19,474 nt of DNA from an uncultured bacterium (GTDB lineage Bacteria > Desulfobacterota > Desulfovibrionia > Desulfovibrionales > Desulfovibrionaceae). The notes below the pieces were generated by a model. The model did not search any database. It saw only the letters and a program-made list of their open reading frames with translations, and was not told the origin of the DNA. Positions within the stretch are counted from its first letter, which is position 1, and every line of letters begins with the position of its first letter. Of the stretch, positions 5,488-12,944 are shown one piece after another. The stretch covers positions 1 to 19,474 of the forward strand of contig CAJMLK010000053.1 of NCBI GenBank assembly GCA_905214305.1. Direction: 5' to 3'. The position numbers and the translations under genes are program-made.

Positions 5488-7344
5488 ATGAGCAACAATC
5501 CCCTGTTGCACGGCGCCCAAGGTGAGCGCCATCTGTTGTTGGGCAACGAGGCCATTGTACGCGGCGCTCTTGAGGCGGGCGTGCATGTGGTCACCTGTTA
5601 TCCGGGCACGCCTTCATCCGAAGTGCCGGACACTTTTCACCGCATCGGTGGTGAAGGCCGTTATCGGCTCGAGTATTCCGTCAACGAGAAGGTCGCCATG
5701 GAAGTGGCCGCAGGCGCAGCCCTTGGCGGGGCCATGAGCCTTGTGACCATGAAGCATGTGGGGCTTAACGTGGCCGCCGACCCGCTGTTTACGGCGGTGT
5801 ATACGGGCTTGCCCGGCGGCATGGTCGTGCTTTCCGCCGATGACCCCGGCTGTCACTCCAGCCAGAATGAGCAGGACAACCGCTACTATGCGCGTTTTGC
5901 CATGCTGCCGTGCTTTGAGCCTGCTTCGGCTCAGGAAGCCAAGGACATGACCCGCGAGGCCTTCAGCCTGGCGAGGCGTCTTGAGCAGCCGGTGCTGCTG
6001 CGCACCACTACGCGCATCAGTCATCTGCGCGGCCCTGTGGACTTTGACGCCTTGCCCGAGCCGCAGCCCAAAAAGGATTTTCAGCGTGACCCTGCCCGTT
6101 TTGTTCCTGTACCGGCCGTAGCCCGCAAGCGGCATGTGGTTCTGGACGAGCTGATGGCCCGTGCCCGTCAGGCGGCGGAAGAGAGTTCCTTCAACACGAT
6201 TGCCGAACCTGACGGTCCCACGCGGATGGGCATCATCACCAGCGGCGTTTCGCGCAACTATCTGGCTGACGCTCTGGCTGCCAATGGCTGGGAAGGCCGC
6301 GCGCGCGTGCTGGAGCTTGGCATGACCTGGCCCCTGCCCGAAGAAAAAATCTGCGCTTTCCTTGATACGTGTGACCGGGTGCTGGTGCTGGAAGAAGGCG
6401 AAGGACTGCTGGAGCAGGACATCCGCGTTCTGGTACAGCGGCGTGGTCTTTCCGTGAGCATTGAGGGCAAGGATGACATCCTTACCCATCAGGGCGAATA
6501 CTCCACCACGCTTGTCACGCGCCGTCTGGCCCGGTGGTTTGAAGAAGCCTGTCCCGTGCGGGAGCCGCGCAGCATGGAGCCTGATCTGCCGGGCCGCCCG
6601 CCCAACCTCTGCCCCGGCTGTTCACACCGCGCCGTATATTACACGGTGCGACAGATATTCGGTGATGACGCCTACTACTCCAGCGACATCGGCTGTTACA
6701 CTCTGGGGCTTTTGCCGCCTCTGCGCACGGCTGACTTTCTGGTCTGCATGGGTTCGTCCATCTCGGCGGGCAGCGGCTTTGCCCGTGCTTCGGAAAAACC
6801 TGTCATCGCTTTTATCGGTGACTCCACCTTTTTCCATTCCGGCATGACCGGCCTTGCCAACGCCGTTTTCAACCAGCATGACGTGCTTATGGTCATTCTG
6901 GACAACGGAACCACGGCCATGACCGGGCATCAGCCCAATCCGGGCATGCAGCAGGATGTGCTCGGCGGCATGAGCAGCCACATGGATATTGAAACCATTG
7001 TGCGCGGCATGGGTGTGACCGAAGTGGCCAAGGTGCGCGCCTTCAACATCAAGGCACTCACCGCCGCCCTTACGGACATGAAGGACAAGCCCGGCGTGCG
7101 CGTGCTCATTACCGAGGAACCGTGCGTGCTTTATGCCCGCCGCCAGCTCAAGAAGACGGCTCCCCAGGTGGCCGTGGTGGCTCAGCAGGGGCCGGAGGCC
7201 ATGCGCTGCCTTGAAGAGCTTGCCTGCCCCGCGTTTTATCGCCACGGCGACAATCTGGAGGTGGATGCGACCCTCTGCACAGGCTGCATGGTGTGTTTGC
7301 AGGTGGCCCCCGGGGCTTTCAAGGCGCGCAAGCGTCAGGGATAG
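5488..7344 (+). CDS. iorA: Indolepyruvate:ferredoxin oxidoreductase, alpha subunit
   Basis: A 618-residue IorA, the thiamine-diphosphate subunit of the enzyme that oxidatively decarboxylates aryl pyruvates (from aromatic amino acids) to aryl-acetyl-CoA with reduction of ferredoxin. Seen: CYPGTPSSEVPDTF at 37-50, the pyrimidine-binding part to ~200, a central segment ~245-355, LCPGCSHRAVYYTV at 374-387, and the TPP-binding GDSTFFHSGMTGLANAV...DNGTTAMTG at 444-480. The C-terminal ferredoxin domain is eroded: cysteines remain only at 574, 580, 597, 600 and 603, and Ala607 stands where the fourth cysteine of the last cluster is expected. ATG at 5488 has GGGAGG upstream; the open frame begins at 5401 but lacks homology there. 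iorB follows after 10 bp. Confidence 0.95.
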   Translation: MSNNPLLHGAQGERHLLLGNEAIVRGALEAGVHVVTCYPGTPSSEVPDTFHRIGGEGRYRLEYSVNEKVAMEVAAGAALGGAMSLVTMKHVGLNVAADPLFTAVYTGLPGGMVVLSADDPGCHSSQNEQDNRYYARFAMLPCFEPASAQEAKDMTREAFSLARRLEQPVLLRTTTRISHLRGPVDFDALPEPQPKKDFQRDPARFVPVPAVARKRHVVLDELMARARQAAEESSFNTIAEPDGPTRMGIITSGVSRNYLADALAANGWEGRARVLELGMTWPLPEEKICAFLDTCDRVLVLEEGEGLLEQDIRVLVQRRGLSVSIEGKDDILTHQGEYSTTLVTRRLARWFEEACPVREPRSMEPDLPGRPPNLCPGCSHRAVYYTVRQIFGDDAYYSSDIGCYTLGLLPPLRTADFLVCMGSSISAGSGFARASEKPVIAFIGDSTFFHSGMTGLANAVFNQHDVLMVILDNGTTAMTGHQPNPGMQQDVLGGMSSHMDIETIVRGMGVTEVAKVRAFNIKALTAALTDMKDKPGVRVLITEEPCVLYARRQLKKTAPQVAVVAQQGPEAMRCLEELACPAFYRHGDNLEVDATLCTGCMVCLQVAPGAFKARKRQG

Positions 7345-7354
7345 GTGAACGACA

Positions 7355-7963
7355 ATGACTATGCAGAACAAGCAGAAACGCATGCGCGTCTATTTTACCG
7401 GCGTGGGCGGTCAGGGAACCCTTACGGCAACGACCCTGCTGGCTCGCACGGCTCTTGAGGCCGGGCTGGATGTGGTGGCAGGTGAAGTGCACGGCATGGC
7501 CCAGCGCGGCGGCGTGGTGGAATCTGTCATGCTGTTGGGTGGCTGGCGTTCGCCCAAGCTGGACCTTGGCGAAGCTGATGTCATGCTGGGCTTTGAGCCT
7601 TTGGAAACCCTGCGCGGCCTGCCCTATCTGCGGCAGGGTGGTGCGGTGTTTTCCAGCAGTGATGCGCTGCCGCCCGTGGGCGTGTCGCTGGGCAAGGCCG
7701 TGTATCCCGACATGGCGCATATTGAATCCAGCGTGCGTGCTGTGGCCGGGCAGTGTCTTTTCATTCCCTGCCGCGAACTGGGCAGGCAGGCGGGTTCGGT
7801 GCAGAGCGGCAATACCGTGCTTTTGAGTGCGGTGTGCGCTTCCGGTGTACTGCCCTTTGGCGTGGATGCGCTGGAGGCAGCCATTAAAAAATTCCTGCCC
7901 GCGAAGCTTCAGGAAGTGAACCTGAAGGCACTGGAGCTTGGCAAGCAGGCCTTCAGGGGCTGA
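7355..7963 (+). CDS. iorB: Indolepyruvate:ferredoxin oxidoreductase, beta subunit
   Basis: A 202-residue IorB, the gamma-domain partner of IorA in the 2-oxoacid:ferredoxin oxidoreductase family. The glycine-rich start RVYFTGVGGQGTLTATTLLA (11-30) and EVHGMAQRGGVVESVMLLG (44-62) are the family hallmarks, followed by ADVMLGFEPLETLRGLPYL. ATG at 7355 is preceded by AGGTGA; the gene begins 10 bp after iorA and ends at a strong terminator, so the two form a bicistronic unit. Cytoplasmic; normal length. Confidence 0.95.
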   Translation: MTMQNKQKRMRVYFTGVGGQGTLTATTLLARTALEAGLDVVAGEVHGMAQRGGVVESVMLLGGWRSPKLDLGEADVMLGFEPLETLRGLPYLRQGGAVFSSSDALPPVGVSLGKAVYPDMAHIESSVRAVAGQCLFIPCRELGRQAGSVQSGNTVLLSAVCASGVLPFGVDALEAAIKKFLPAKLQEVNLKALELGKQAFRG

Positions 7964-7998
7964 TGCGGGTCAATCAATCGGCAGTAATGGCAAATTAA

Positions 7999-8029
7999 AG
8001 CGGCCCGGCCTGTAAAAGGCCGGGCCGCT
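7999..8029. terminator. Bidirectional terminator between iorAB and rlmN
   Basis: A perfect 13-bp stem AGCGGCCCGGCCT/AGGCCGGGCCGCT with a 5-nt loop. The plus-strand tail is CTGTGTCTTT and the minus-strand tail TTTAATTT, so it can serve both iorAB and the convergent rlmN transcript. Confidence 0.88.
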
Positions 8030-8054
8030 CTGTGTCTTTACAGCATTTTCGCAT

Positions 8055-8087
8055 TGAGAATATCCATTCCCTGAGAATATCCACTCC
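8055..8087. repeat. Imperfect tandem repeat, 17-bp period
   Basis: TGAGAATATCCATTCC (8055-8070) recurs as TGAGAATATCCACTCC (8072-8087), 15 of 16 bases equal. It belongs to the palindromic repeat unit that fills the gap between the terminator and rlmN. Confidence 0.8.
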
Positions 8088-8098
8088 CAATGCTTCCA

Positions 8099-8163
8099 AG
8101 ACGCCCGCTCCGGCGTTTAAGCGCGCTGATGAACTGCGCCTGCGTCTGCGCGGCGGGCGTCTG
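8099..8163. repeat. Dispersed palindromic repeat, copy A
   Basis: Bounded by a perfect 10-bp inverted repeat, AGACGCCCGC (8099-8108) and GCGGGCGTCT (8153-8162). Bases 8107-8163 align without gaps to 11394-11450 with 43 of 57 identical. The flank at 8041 (CAGCATTTTCGCATTGAGAAT) also resembles 11249 onward. It lies between convergent genes and encodes nothing recognisable. Confidence 0.75.
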
Positions 8164-8211
8164 TTGCCGCATCCGCAGAGCCATTTCAAAGAGAAACTGC
8201 TCTAAAATGCC

Positions 8212-9300
8212 TTAACCTTCGGGCTTGCCGTCCGCATCATCCTGATCCACCTGTCTGGCGGCCTTGAGCTGGCCGCAGGCCGCCTTGATGTCCTGTCCCT
8301 TGCTTTTGCGAAGAATGGCGGTGATGCCCCTGTCCCAAAGATATTTTTCAAACGCCAGCACGCGCTCCTGGCTGGGGGCTTTATACGGGGAGCCTTCCGT
8401 CGCGTTGTACACGATGATATTCAGCTTGCCCTTGACCGAATTGATCAGGGGGACCAGCTCCTTGGCGTGTTCCAGGCTGTCGTTGACGCCGCCAAGCATG
8501 AGATACTCGAAGGTGATGTGTTCGCGCGTGTTGAGCGGATAGGATCGGAGCGATGCCATGAGGTCGTTCAGTTGCCAGCGGGCAGCCTTGGGCATGATGC
8601 GCTCGCGCACGGCCTGATTGGTGGCGTGCAGCGATACGGCCAGAAAGGCAAGACCTGATTCGCCCAGTTCTCGCAGCCCTTTTTCAATGCCGCAGGTGGA
8701 AACAGTGATACGGCGGGGCGAAAAACCCAGCCCCCTGTCGTTATTCAGGCTTTCGAGCGAGCGCATGACTTCTTTCAGGTTCAGCAGCGGTTCGCCCATG
8801 CCCATGAAAACAAGGTTGCGCAGCATGGGCCAGTGCAGGCGGGTGTCCCCCAGGTGTTCACGGGCGACCAGTATCTGGCCGAGGATTTCACCCATGGTCA
8901 TGTTGCGCTCAAAGCCCATTTGCCCTGTGGCGCAAAAGGTACAGCCCATGGCGCAGCCCACCTGACAGGACAGGCATTGCGTCCAGCGGCGTACGCCCTC
9001 GCGTGAATCAGACGGAATAAGCACAGTTTCTATCTGCGCGCCGTCTTCAAGGCGCAGCAGAAATTTGGTGGTTCCGTCCCGGCTTTCTTCCACGGCGGCA
9101 ACTTCCGGCCAGACAATGCACGCCTTGGCGGCCAGACGTTCGCGGCAGGCGCGGGATATGTTGGTCATGGTGTCGAAATCGCGTGCCATGCGCTGCCATA
9201 TCCATTGCCACAACTGCATGGCGCGGAACTTCGGTTCGCCCAGCTCTGCCTGCGTCCATGCTTCCAGTTCGGGAAGTGTGAGATTGAGAAGATTTGTCAT
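8212..9300 (-). CDS. rlmN: Dual-specificity 23S rRNA/tRNA adenine-C2 methyltransferase
   Basis: A 362-residue radical-SAM enzyme that methylates A2503 of 23S rRNA and A37 of some tRNAs. Seen: N-terminal helical domain with FRAMQLWQWIW (25-35), ETVLIP (91-96), the radical-SAM cluster motif C116-x3-C120-x2-C123 in VGCAMGCTFCATGQ, GMGEPLLN (167-174), ITVSTCGIEKGL (198-209), AVSLHAT (221-227) and the methyl-carrying Cys342 in IKAACGQLKA. ATG at 9300 gives the normal N-terminus MTNLLNLTLPEL; the frame opens at a TTG at 9396 with unrelated sequence. The Shine-Dalgarno is weak (AGGA close to the ATG). Convergent with iorAB. Confidence 0.96.
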   Translation of the reverse strand: MTNLLNLTLPELEAWTQAELGEPKFRAMQLWQWIWQRMARDFDTMTNISRACRERLAAKACIVWPEVAAVEESRDGTTKFLLRLEDGAQIETVLIPSDSREGVRRWTQCLSCQVGCAMGCTFCATGQMGFERNMTMGEILGQILVAREHLGDTRLHWPMLRNLVFMGMGEPLLNLKEVMRSLESLNNDRGLGFSPRRITVSTCGIEKGLRELGESGLAFLAVSLHATNQAVRERIMPKAARWQLNDLMASLRSYPLNTREHITFEYLMLGGVNDSLEHAKELVPLINSVKGKLNIIVYNATEGSPYKAPSQERVLAFEKYLWDRGITAILRKSKGQDIKAACGQLKAARQVDQDDADGKPEG

Positions 9301-9637
9301 GGTCCTGCCGGACTGTGCATCCTGTGTTACGGTTGCGGCCGCGCCCTGCGCAAACGGCCCGGCCATCTGTTTACCGGCTGGAGGGGAAGAGTACAAGGGG
9401 ATTTGTTGATGGCAAGCCCGCGGCGAGTGGATGGTGAAGGGTAACGGTCAGGCTGATTCATGGGGGGGCTGTATCATCAAGGGATTGCACCATCTGGCAA
9501 ATGAACGTGCACTCGATGAAGGAAAGTCGTGCGCGCAGGGGCATTTCGTGCAATATAATGGGAGGCGAAATTGGGAAGCGAAATTGTGAGACAACAGCAG
9601 TGGCGCCACCCCCTCGTGTGCAATCACCCCCCAAAAT
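9301..9637. other. Gene-free interval between rlmN and the HD-protein terminator
   Basis: No convincing gene is seen. Short frames on both strands lack ribosome-binding sites and recognisable sequence. An imperfect tandem motif (GGCGAAATTGGGA then AGCGAAATTGTGA) lies near 9562-9590. The rlmN promoter should lie here, but no good -35/-10 pair stands out. Confidence 0.4.
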
Positions 9638-9689
9638 AATAAGGCCGCCCCATCAAAAAAATAAGGCCGCCCCATTTCAGAGACGGCCT
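9638..9689 (-). terminator. Terminator of the HD-domain gene, arm duplicated
   Basis: On the minus strand AGGCCG (9684-9689) pairs with CGGCCT (9664-9669), followed by TATTTTTTT. The right arm with its tail is duplicated: AATAAGGCCGCCCCAT occurs at 9638-9653 and 9660-9675, a 22-bp period. A smaller hairpin CAGCT/AGCTG followed by TTTATT (9691-9711) lies between it and the stop codon. Confidence 0.75.
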
Positions 9690-9727
9690 CAATAAACAGC
9701 TATTTCAGCTGCAAGGACTTTCAGCCA

Positions 9728-11059
9728 TTATCCTACAGACTTTCGCGCGTACTCACGCACAAAACTCACTGCGGATTCCAGATCCGTCACTTCTCCGGCA
9801 ACCTGTGCCCTGAGCAGGGCATCACGGATGATCCCCACCTGCGGGCCGGGCGAAAGCTTGGTTTCGCTCATGATTTCATTGCCGTTGAGCAGGGGTTCCA
9901 GCATCTGTTCCGGCGTTTCAGCGCGGTCAAGATACTTCATATTGTGGTTGAACGATGTGGGGATGCCGTCACGCGCCTTGAGGTCGGCCCGGGCCATGGC
10001 AATAAGACGGGGGTAATCGTCCAGCGCCTTGAACCGGCGAATGCCGCGGTCTGTCATCATGAAGTGGAAGCGCATGTGGTTGCGCACCAGATGGCAGAGC
10101 AGGTCGATGTCTTCCTGCGCAAAGTGCAGGCGGCGCAGAATCTTGCGCGTGACCTTGGCTCCCACGCGGTGATGCTGATAGTACGTCCACTGGCCGTCAA
10201 AGTATTCGCCCGTATACAGCTTGCCCACATCGTGGAAAAGCATGGCCATTGTTCCGAGCCAGTCGTAATGGAAATCTTCTTCGGGATAACATTTCATGCA
10301 CTCAAGGGTGTGCTCGAAAACATTTTCAGTGTCGCCTTCCTTGTTGCGCATCTGCGTCAGGCAGGAAAGGGCCGCCACTTCGGGGATCAGGCTCTGAAGA
10401 ATATGGGCGTCAAAAAGAAGCCGCACAAAGCGGTGCATGTTTTCAGCAGAAACCTTGCGCCATTCGTCCATGATGTCCGTGGCGGGGACGTAGTCCAGCA
10501 CGCGGGTAGAGGCGCGCACGATTGCCAGCCAGGTATTCGGCTCGATGGGCAGGTCAAAGTTGGCGGCAAAGCGCAACGCACGCACGGCCAGCAGATAATC
10601 GTGCCGCAGGGTCTCGTCGGGCAGGCCGGTAAGACAGATGGCCCCGCCCTTGATGTCTTCGAAGCCGTCGTACACGTCCCCGGTATATTCGGGAGTGCTG
10701 AAGCCCGTGAGGCGCAGTTTGTGGCGCTCGTCGTGGCTCATGAGGTCGATCATGGTGGGGGTTATCTTGATGAGCGAAAGCTCGGGATGCCCGGCCGCGG
10801 CCACTTCAAGGGGATAAAAGCGGTATATTACGCCGTTCTCTTCCATAACGGCCAGTGCGCGTTTTTCAGGCGCGGCCTGAGCCTTGGGAAAAAGCTTGAA
10901 CAGCGTGTCCATATCGGGTTCGCAGGCAATGTCTACCGCTGGCTGCTCGGCCCTTTCGAGCAGATGTTCCTGCAAGGGGGCGTTGATGACGTGAGCGTCA
11001 TAACCGTTGCGCAAAAAGGTCTTGCAAATGGTTATGGCGTCTTTGAGCGCTTGCTTCAT
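9728..11059 (-). CDS. tRNA nucleotidyltransferase-like HD-domain protein, active site degenerate
   Basis: A 443-residue protein with the architecture of CCA-adding enzymes/poly(A) polymerase with a C-terminal HD domain. The linker and RNA-binding parts are recognisable (VYDGFEDIKGG at 129-139, HDYLLAVRALRFAANFDLPI at 153-172). The HD domain looks intact: FEHTLE (His250), MLFHDVGK (His276-Asp277, Lys280) and LCHLVRNHMRFH. The N-terminal nucleotidyltransferase core is altered: the GGxVRD loop is INAPLQEHLL (25-34), the DxD motif reads AVDIA (41-45) with the first Asp replaced, and the RRDFTIN motif is absent. It may be an HD phosphohydrolase rather than a CCA-adding enzyme. ATG at 11059 has AGGAG seven bases upstream. 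Confidence 0.8.
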   Translation of the reverse strand: MKQALKDAITICKTFLRNGYDAHVINAPLQEHLLERAEQPAVDIACEPDMDTLFKLFPKAQAAPEKRALAVMEENGVIYRFYPLEVAAAGHPELSLIKITPTMIDLMSHDERHKLRLTGFSTPEYTGDVYDGFEDIKGGAICLTGLPDETLRHDYLLAVRALRFAANFDLPIEPNTWLAIVRASTRVLDYVPATDIMDEWRKVSAENMHRFVRLLFDAHILQSLIPEVAALSCLTQMRNKEGDTENVFEHTLECMKCYPEEDFHYDWLGTMAMLFHDVGKLYTGEYFDGQWTYYQHHRVGAKVTRKILRRLHFAQEDIDLLCHLVRNHMRFHFMMTDRGIRRFKALDDYPRLIAMARADLKARDGIPTSFNHNMKYLDRAETPEQMLEPLLNGNEIMSETKLSPGPQVGIIRDALLRAQVAGEVTDLESAVSFVREYARKSVG

Positions 11060-11098
11060 CTTGATCTCCTTGCAAAAAAAATGGCAGTATTGACCTAC

Positions 11099-11128
11099 AC
11101 TATGCCTTTTGAGACCCGTGAAAGTCAA
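11099..11128 (-). promoter_or_regulatory. Promoter of the HD-domain gene
   Basis: Minus strand TTGACT (11123-11128), 18-bp spacer, CATAGT (11099-11104). Predicted start near 11092, about 33 nt before the ATG. Confidence 0.6.
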
Positions 11129-11232
11129 GCATGTCGCCTTGTTGTGCCGCCGGTGGCCCGGGTTTCAGGCTGTGCGAGCGGCATGCATCATGTGTGGGCC
11201 TGCCGGGGGGCAGGTTGCCTGTGTGTGGGCCT

Positions 11233-11251
11233 GCTCTTAACGTTTAAGAGC
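11233..11251. repeat. Eight-bp inverted repeat
   Basis: GCTCTTAA and TTAAGAGC with three bases between, followed on the plus strand by ATTTTGCTTTTG. It marks one end of the repeat-rich stretch. Confidence 0.7.
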
Positions 11252-11353
11252 ATTTTGCTTTTGAAATACTCCCTGTTCCAGCGCATCATTCTGCGAAAAC
11301 GTGGTTCTCGCCAGAATCCATGTCACCTGGTGGCGGCAGCCGCCTTTGCGACA

Positions 11354-11384
11354 GCAGAGCAATGCTAAAGCAAAATTGCTCTGC
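11354..11384. repeat. Ten-bp inverted repeat
   Basis: GCAGAGCAAT (11354-11363) and ATTGCTCTGC (11375-11384) are perfect complements around an 11-nt loop. It directly adjoins copy B of the dispersed repeat. Confidence 0.8.
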
Positions 11385-11393
11385 GGCCCGCTC

Positions 11394-11450
11394 GCTCCGG
11401 CGCTAAATCGCGCAAACACATTGCGTTTGCGCCTCCGCGGCGGGCGGCTG
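11394..11450. repeat. Dispersed palindromic repeat, copy B
   Basis: Ungapped alignment with 8107-8163 gives 43 identities in 57 bases, including GCTCCGGCG at one end and GCGGCGGGCG near the other. An internal perfect 8-bp hairpin GCGCAAAC/GTTTGCGC lies at 11410-11432. Copy A lacks this hairpin but has a longer outer one. Confidence 0.75.
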
Positions 11451-11624
11451 CGCGGGGTGGCGTCAGAGTCATGCAACGGTGAAACGCCCGAGGCACAAAA
11501 CCCCTTTGTTGCGGTTGCGCGCACTGCAGGTGTGCAAACGCAAGCGTGGGCTCAGACCTTTCATGACATATTTTCAACGCTGCCAGCCAACAAGTTCATT
11601 TTATCACAATGTGTGTGCATATGA

Positions 11625-11658
11625 AAGCCCCCGCGCAGGCATATCCGCGCGGGGGCTT
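11625..11658. terminator. Strong GC-rich hairpin beyond dsrP
   Basis: A perfect 12-bp stem AAGCCCCCGCGC/GCGCGGGGGCTT with a 10-nt loop. It lies 105 bp beyond the dsrP stop and probably ends the dsr transcript, but the minus-strand tail is only CTTTCATATG. The better T-tail (GTTTTTAT) is on the plus strand. Confidence 0.75.
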
Positions 11659-11762
11659 GTTTTTATGAGACTGACCGGCTGTTGCCGGGCCTTGCGCAGA
11701 CAGACATTGAAAATGTTTATCTGCGGCAGCGCGGATTTTTACCATCCGCACTGCGGCGAGGT

Positions 11763-12932
11763 CTAGTCGTGCATGTGGTTCACTTCCATCTTGACGCCAA
11801 GGGCGATCTTCCACAGCAGGGAGAGCACCAGCGCACCGATGGCATACACGCCAAGAGCAACGGCGATTTCCTTGGCCGAAGGCATGTACGGCGTAAAAGC
11901 CTCAAACATGTTGGGGGTGAAGCCCGCGACCAGCAGGCCGAGGCCCTTGTCGATCCACGAGGCCAGCACCAGCATGATGAGCGCGATGGGCAGCACGTTG
12001 GCGTTGTTGCGCATCTTGGGCGGAATAAGCAGGGCCAGAGAAGCAAAGGCCATGATCACTGCACCCCACATCCAGTAGCTCACCCAGGTCAGATGTCCTT
12101 CATGACCAAAGAAGAGGAAGTGGATGGGTTCTTCATGTCCGGGAATGCCGCTGTAGAAGGCGGTGAAGATTTCCAGCAGGTAGAAGAACACGTTGATGCA
12201 CATGGCATAAACGATGATGGTGGTCAGGGTTTTTACGGCTTCCTTGCCGGGGTCGAAGCTGGTTAGGCGGCGCAGTACCATCATGAGCAAAAGCAGGATG
12301 GCAGGACCGGAGCAGAACGCCGAGGACAGGAAGCGGGCAGCCATGATGGCGGTGAGCCAGTAATGGCGGCCGGGGATGCCTGCATACAGGAACGCCGTAA
12401 CCGTATGGATGGAGAAAGCCCACAGGATGGAAAGGTAGATAAGGGGCTTGATCCATTTGGGCGGCTCAATTTCGTGCCGTTCGGCCTCAAGGGTGACCCA
12501 GCCAATGATGATGTTGAGGCCCAGGTAGCCGATGAGCACCATCATGTCGTAAAACATGACGGAATTGGGCGAGGGGTGGAGCATGACGTTAAGCATGCGC
12601 TGGGGCTGGCCCAGGTCCACCACGATGAACAGTGCGCACATGACCACGGCCGCCACGGCCATGAATTCACCAAAGATGATCATGCGCTTGAACTTTTTGT
12701 AATGATGGAAGTAGGTGGGCAGCACCAGCATGACAGCCGAGGCAGCCACGCCCACGAAATAGGTGAATTGAGAAATATACAGTCCCCACGAAACGTCACG
12801 GCTCAGGCCGGTAACGGAGAGACCGTTGTACAACTGATCGAGATACACAAGGCCGCAACCCGCGATGACGACGAGCAGAAAGAGCAGCCACATGTAGAAG
12901 GTCTTAGGACCGTCGAGCAATTTTTCAAGCAT
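11763..12932 (-). CDS. dsrP: DsrP, NrfD-family integral membrane subunit of DsrMKJOP
   Basis: A 389-residue polytopic protein with about ten transmembrane helices, starting with FYMWLLFLLVVIAGCGLVYL (12-31). It belongs to the NrfD/PsrC family, menaquinol-interacting subunits that pair with a periplasmic iron-sulfur protein, here DsrO. Conserved-looking features are WGLYISQFTYFVGVAASA (about 48-65), GYLGLNIIIGW and SIHTVTAFLYAGIPGRHYW, with charged residues inside helices. ATG at 12932 has GGGAG upstream, 12 bp after the dsrO stop. Last gene of the operon; the C-terminus ends VKMEVNHMHD. Inner membrane. Confidence 0.94.
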   Translation of the reverse strand: MLEKLLDGPKTFYMWLLFLLVVIAGCGLVYLDQLYNGLSVTGLSRDVSWGLYISQFTYFVGVAASAVMLVLPTYFHHYKKFKRMIIFGEFMAVAAVVMCALFIVVDLGQPQRMLNVMLHPSPNSVMFYDMMVLIGYLGLNIIIGWVTLEAERHEIEPPKWIKPLIYLSILWAFSIHTVTAFLYAGIPGRHYWLTAIMAARFLSSAFCSGPAILLLLMMVLRRLTSFDPGKEAVKTLTTIIVYAMCINVFFYLLEIFTAFYSGIPGHEEPIHFLFFGHEGHLTWVSYWMWGAVIMAFASLALLIPPKMRNNANVLPIALIMLVLASWIDKGLGLLVAGFTPNMFEAFTPYMPSAKEIAVALGVYAIGALVLSLLWKIALGVKMEVNHMHD

Positions 12933-12944
12933 GGCCTGTTCTCC

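Larger units (their letters stand above)
11129..11624. other. Gene-free palindrome-rich region downstream of the dsr operon
   Basis: About 500 bp without a credible gene. Frames on both strands here are translations of a low-complexity palindromic repeat and have no ribosome-binding site. The region holds a direct repeat of TGTGTGGGCCTGC (around 11191 and 11222), a palindrome at 11233-11251, a hairpin at 11354-11384 and copy B of the dispersed repeat. Confidence 0.5.

Noticed and set aside
9944..11368. 474-residue plus-strand open frame
   Set aside because: It is the antisense shadow of the HD-domain gene in GC-rich DNA; it lacks a ribosome-binding site and any known motif.
11237..11524. 95-residue minus-strand frame over the repeat-rich region
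   Set aside because: It is a translation of palindromic repeat DNA with arginine-rich low complexity, no ribosome-binding site and no recognisable domain.
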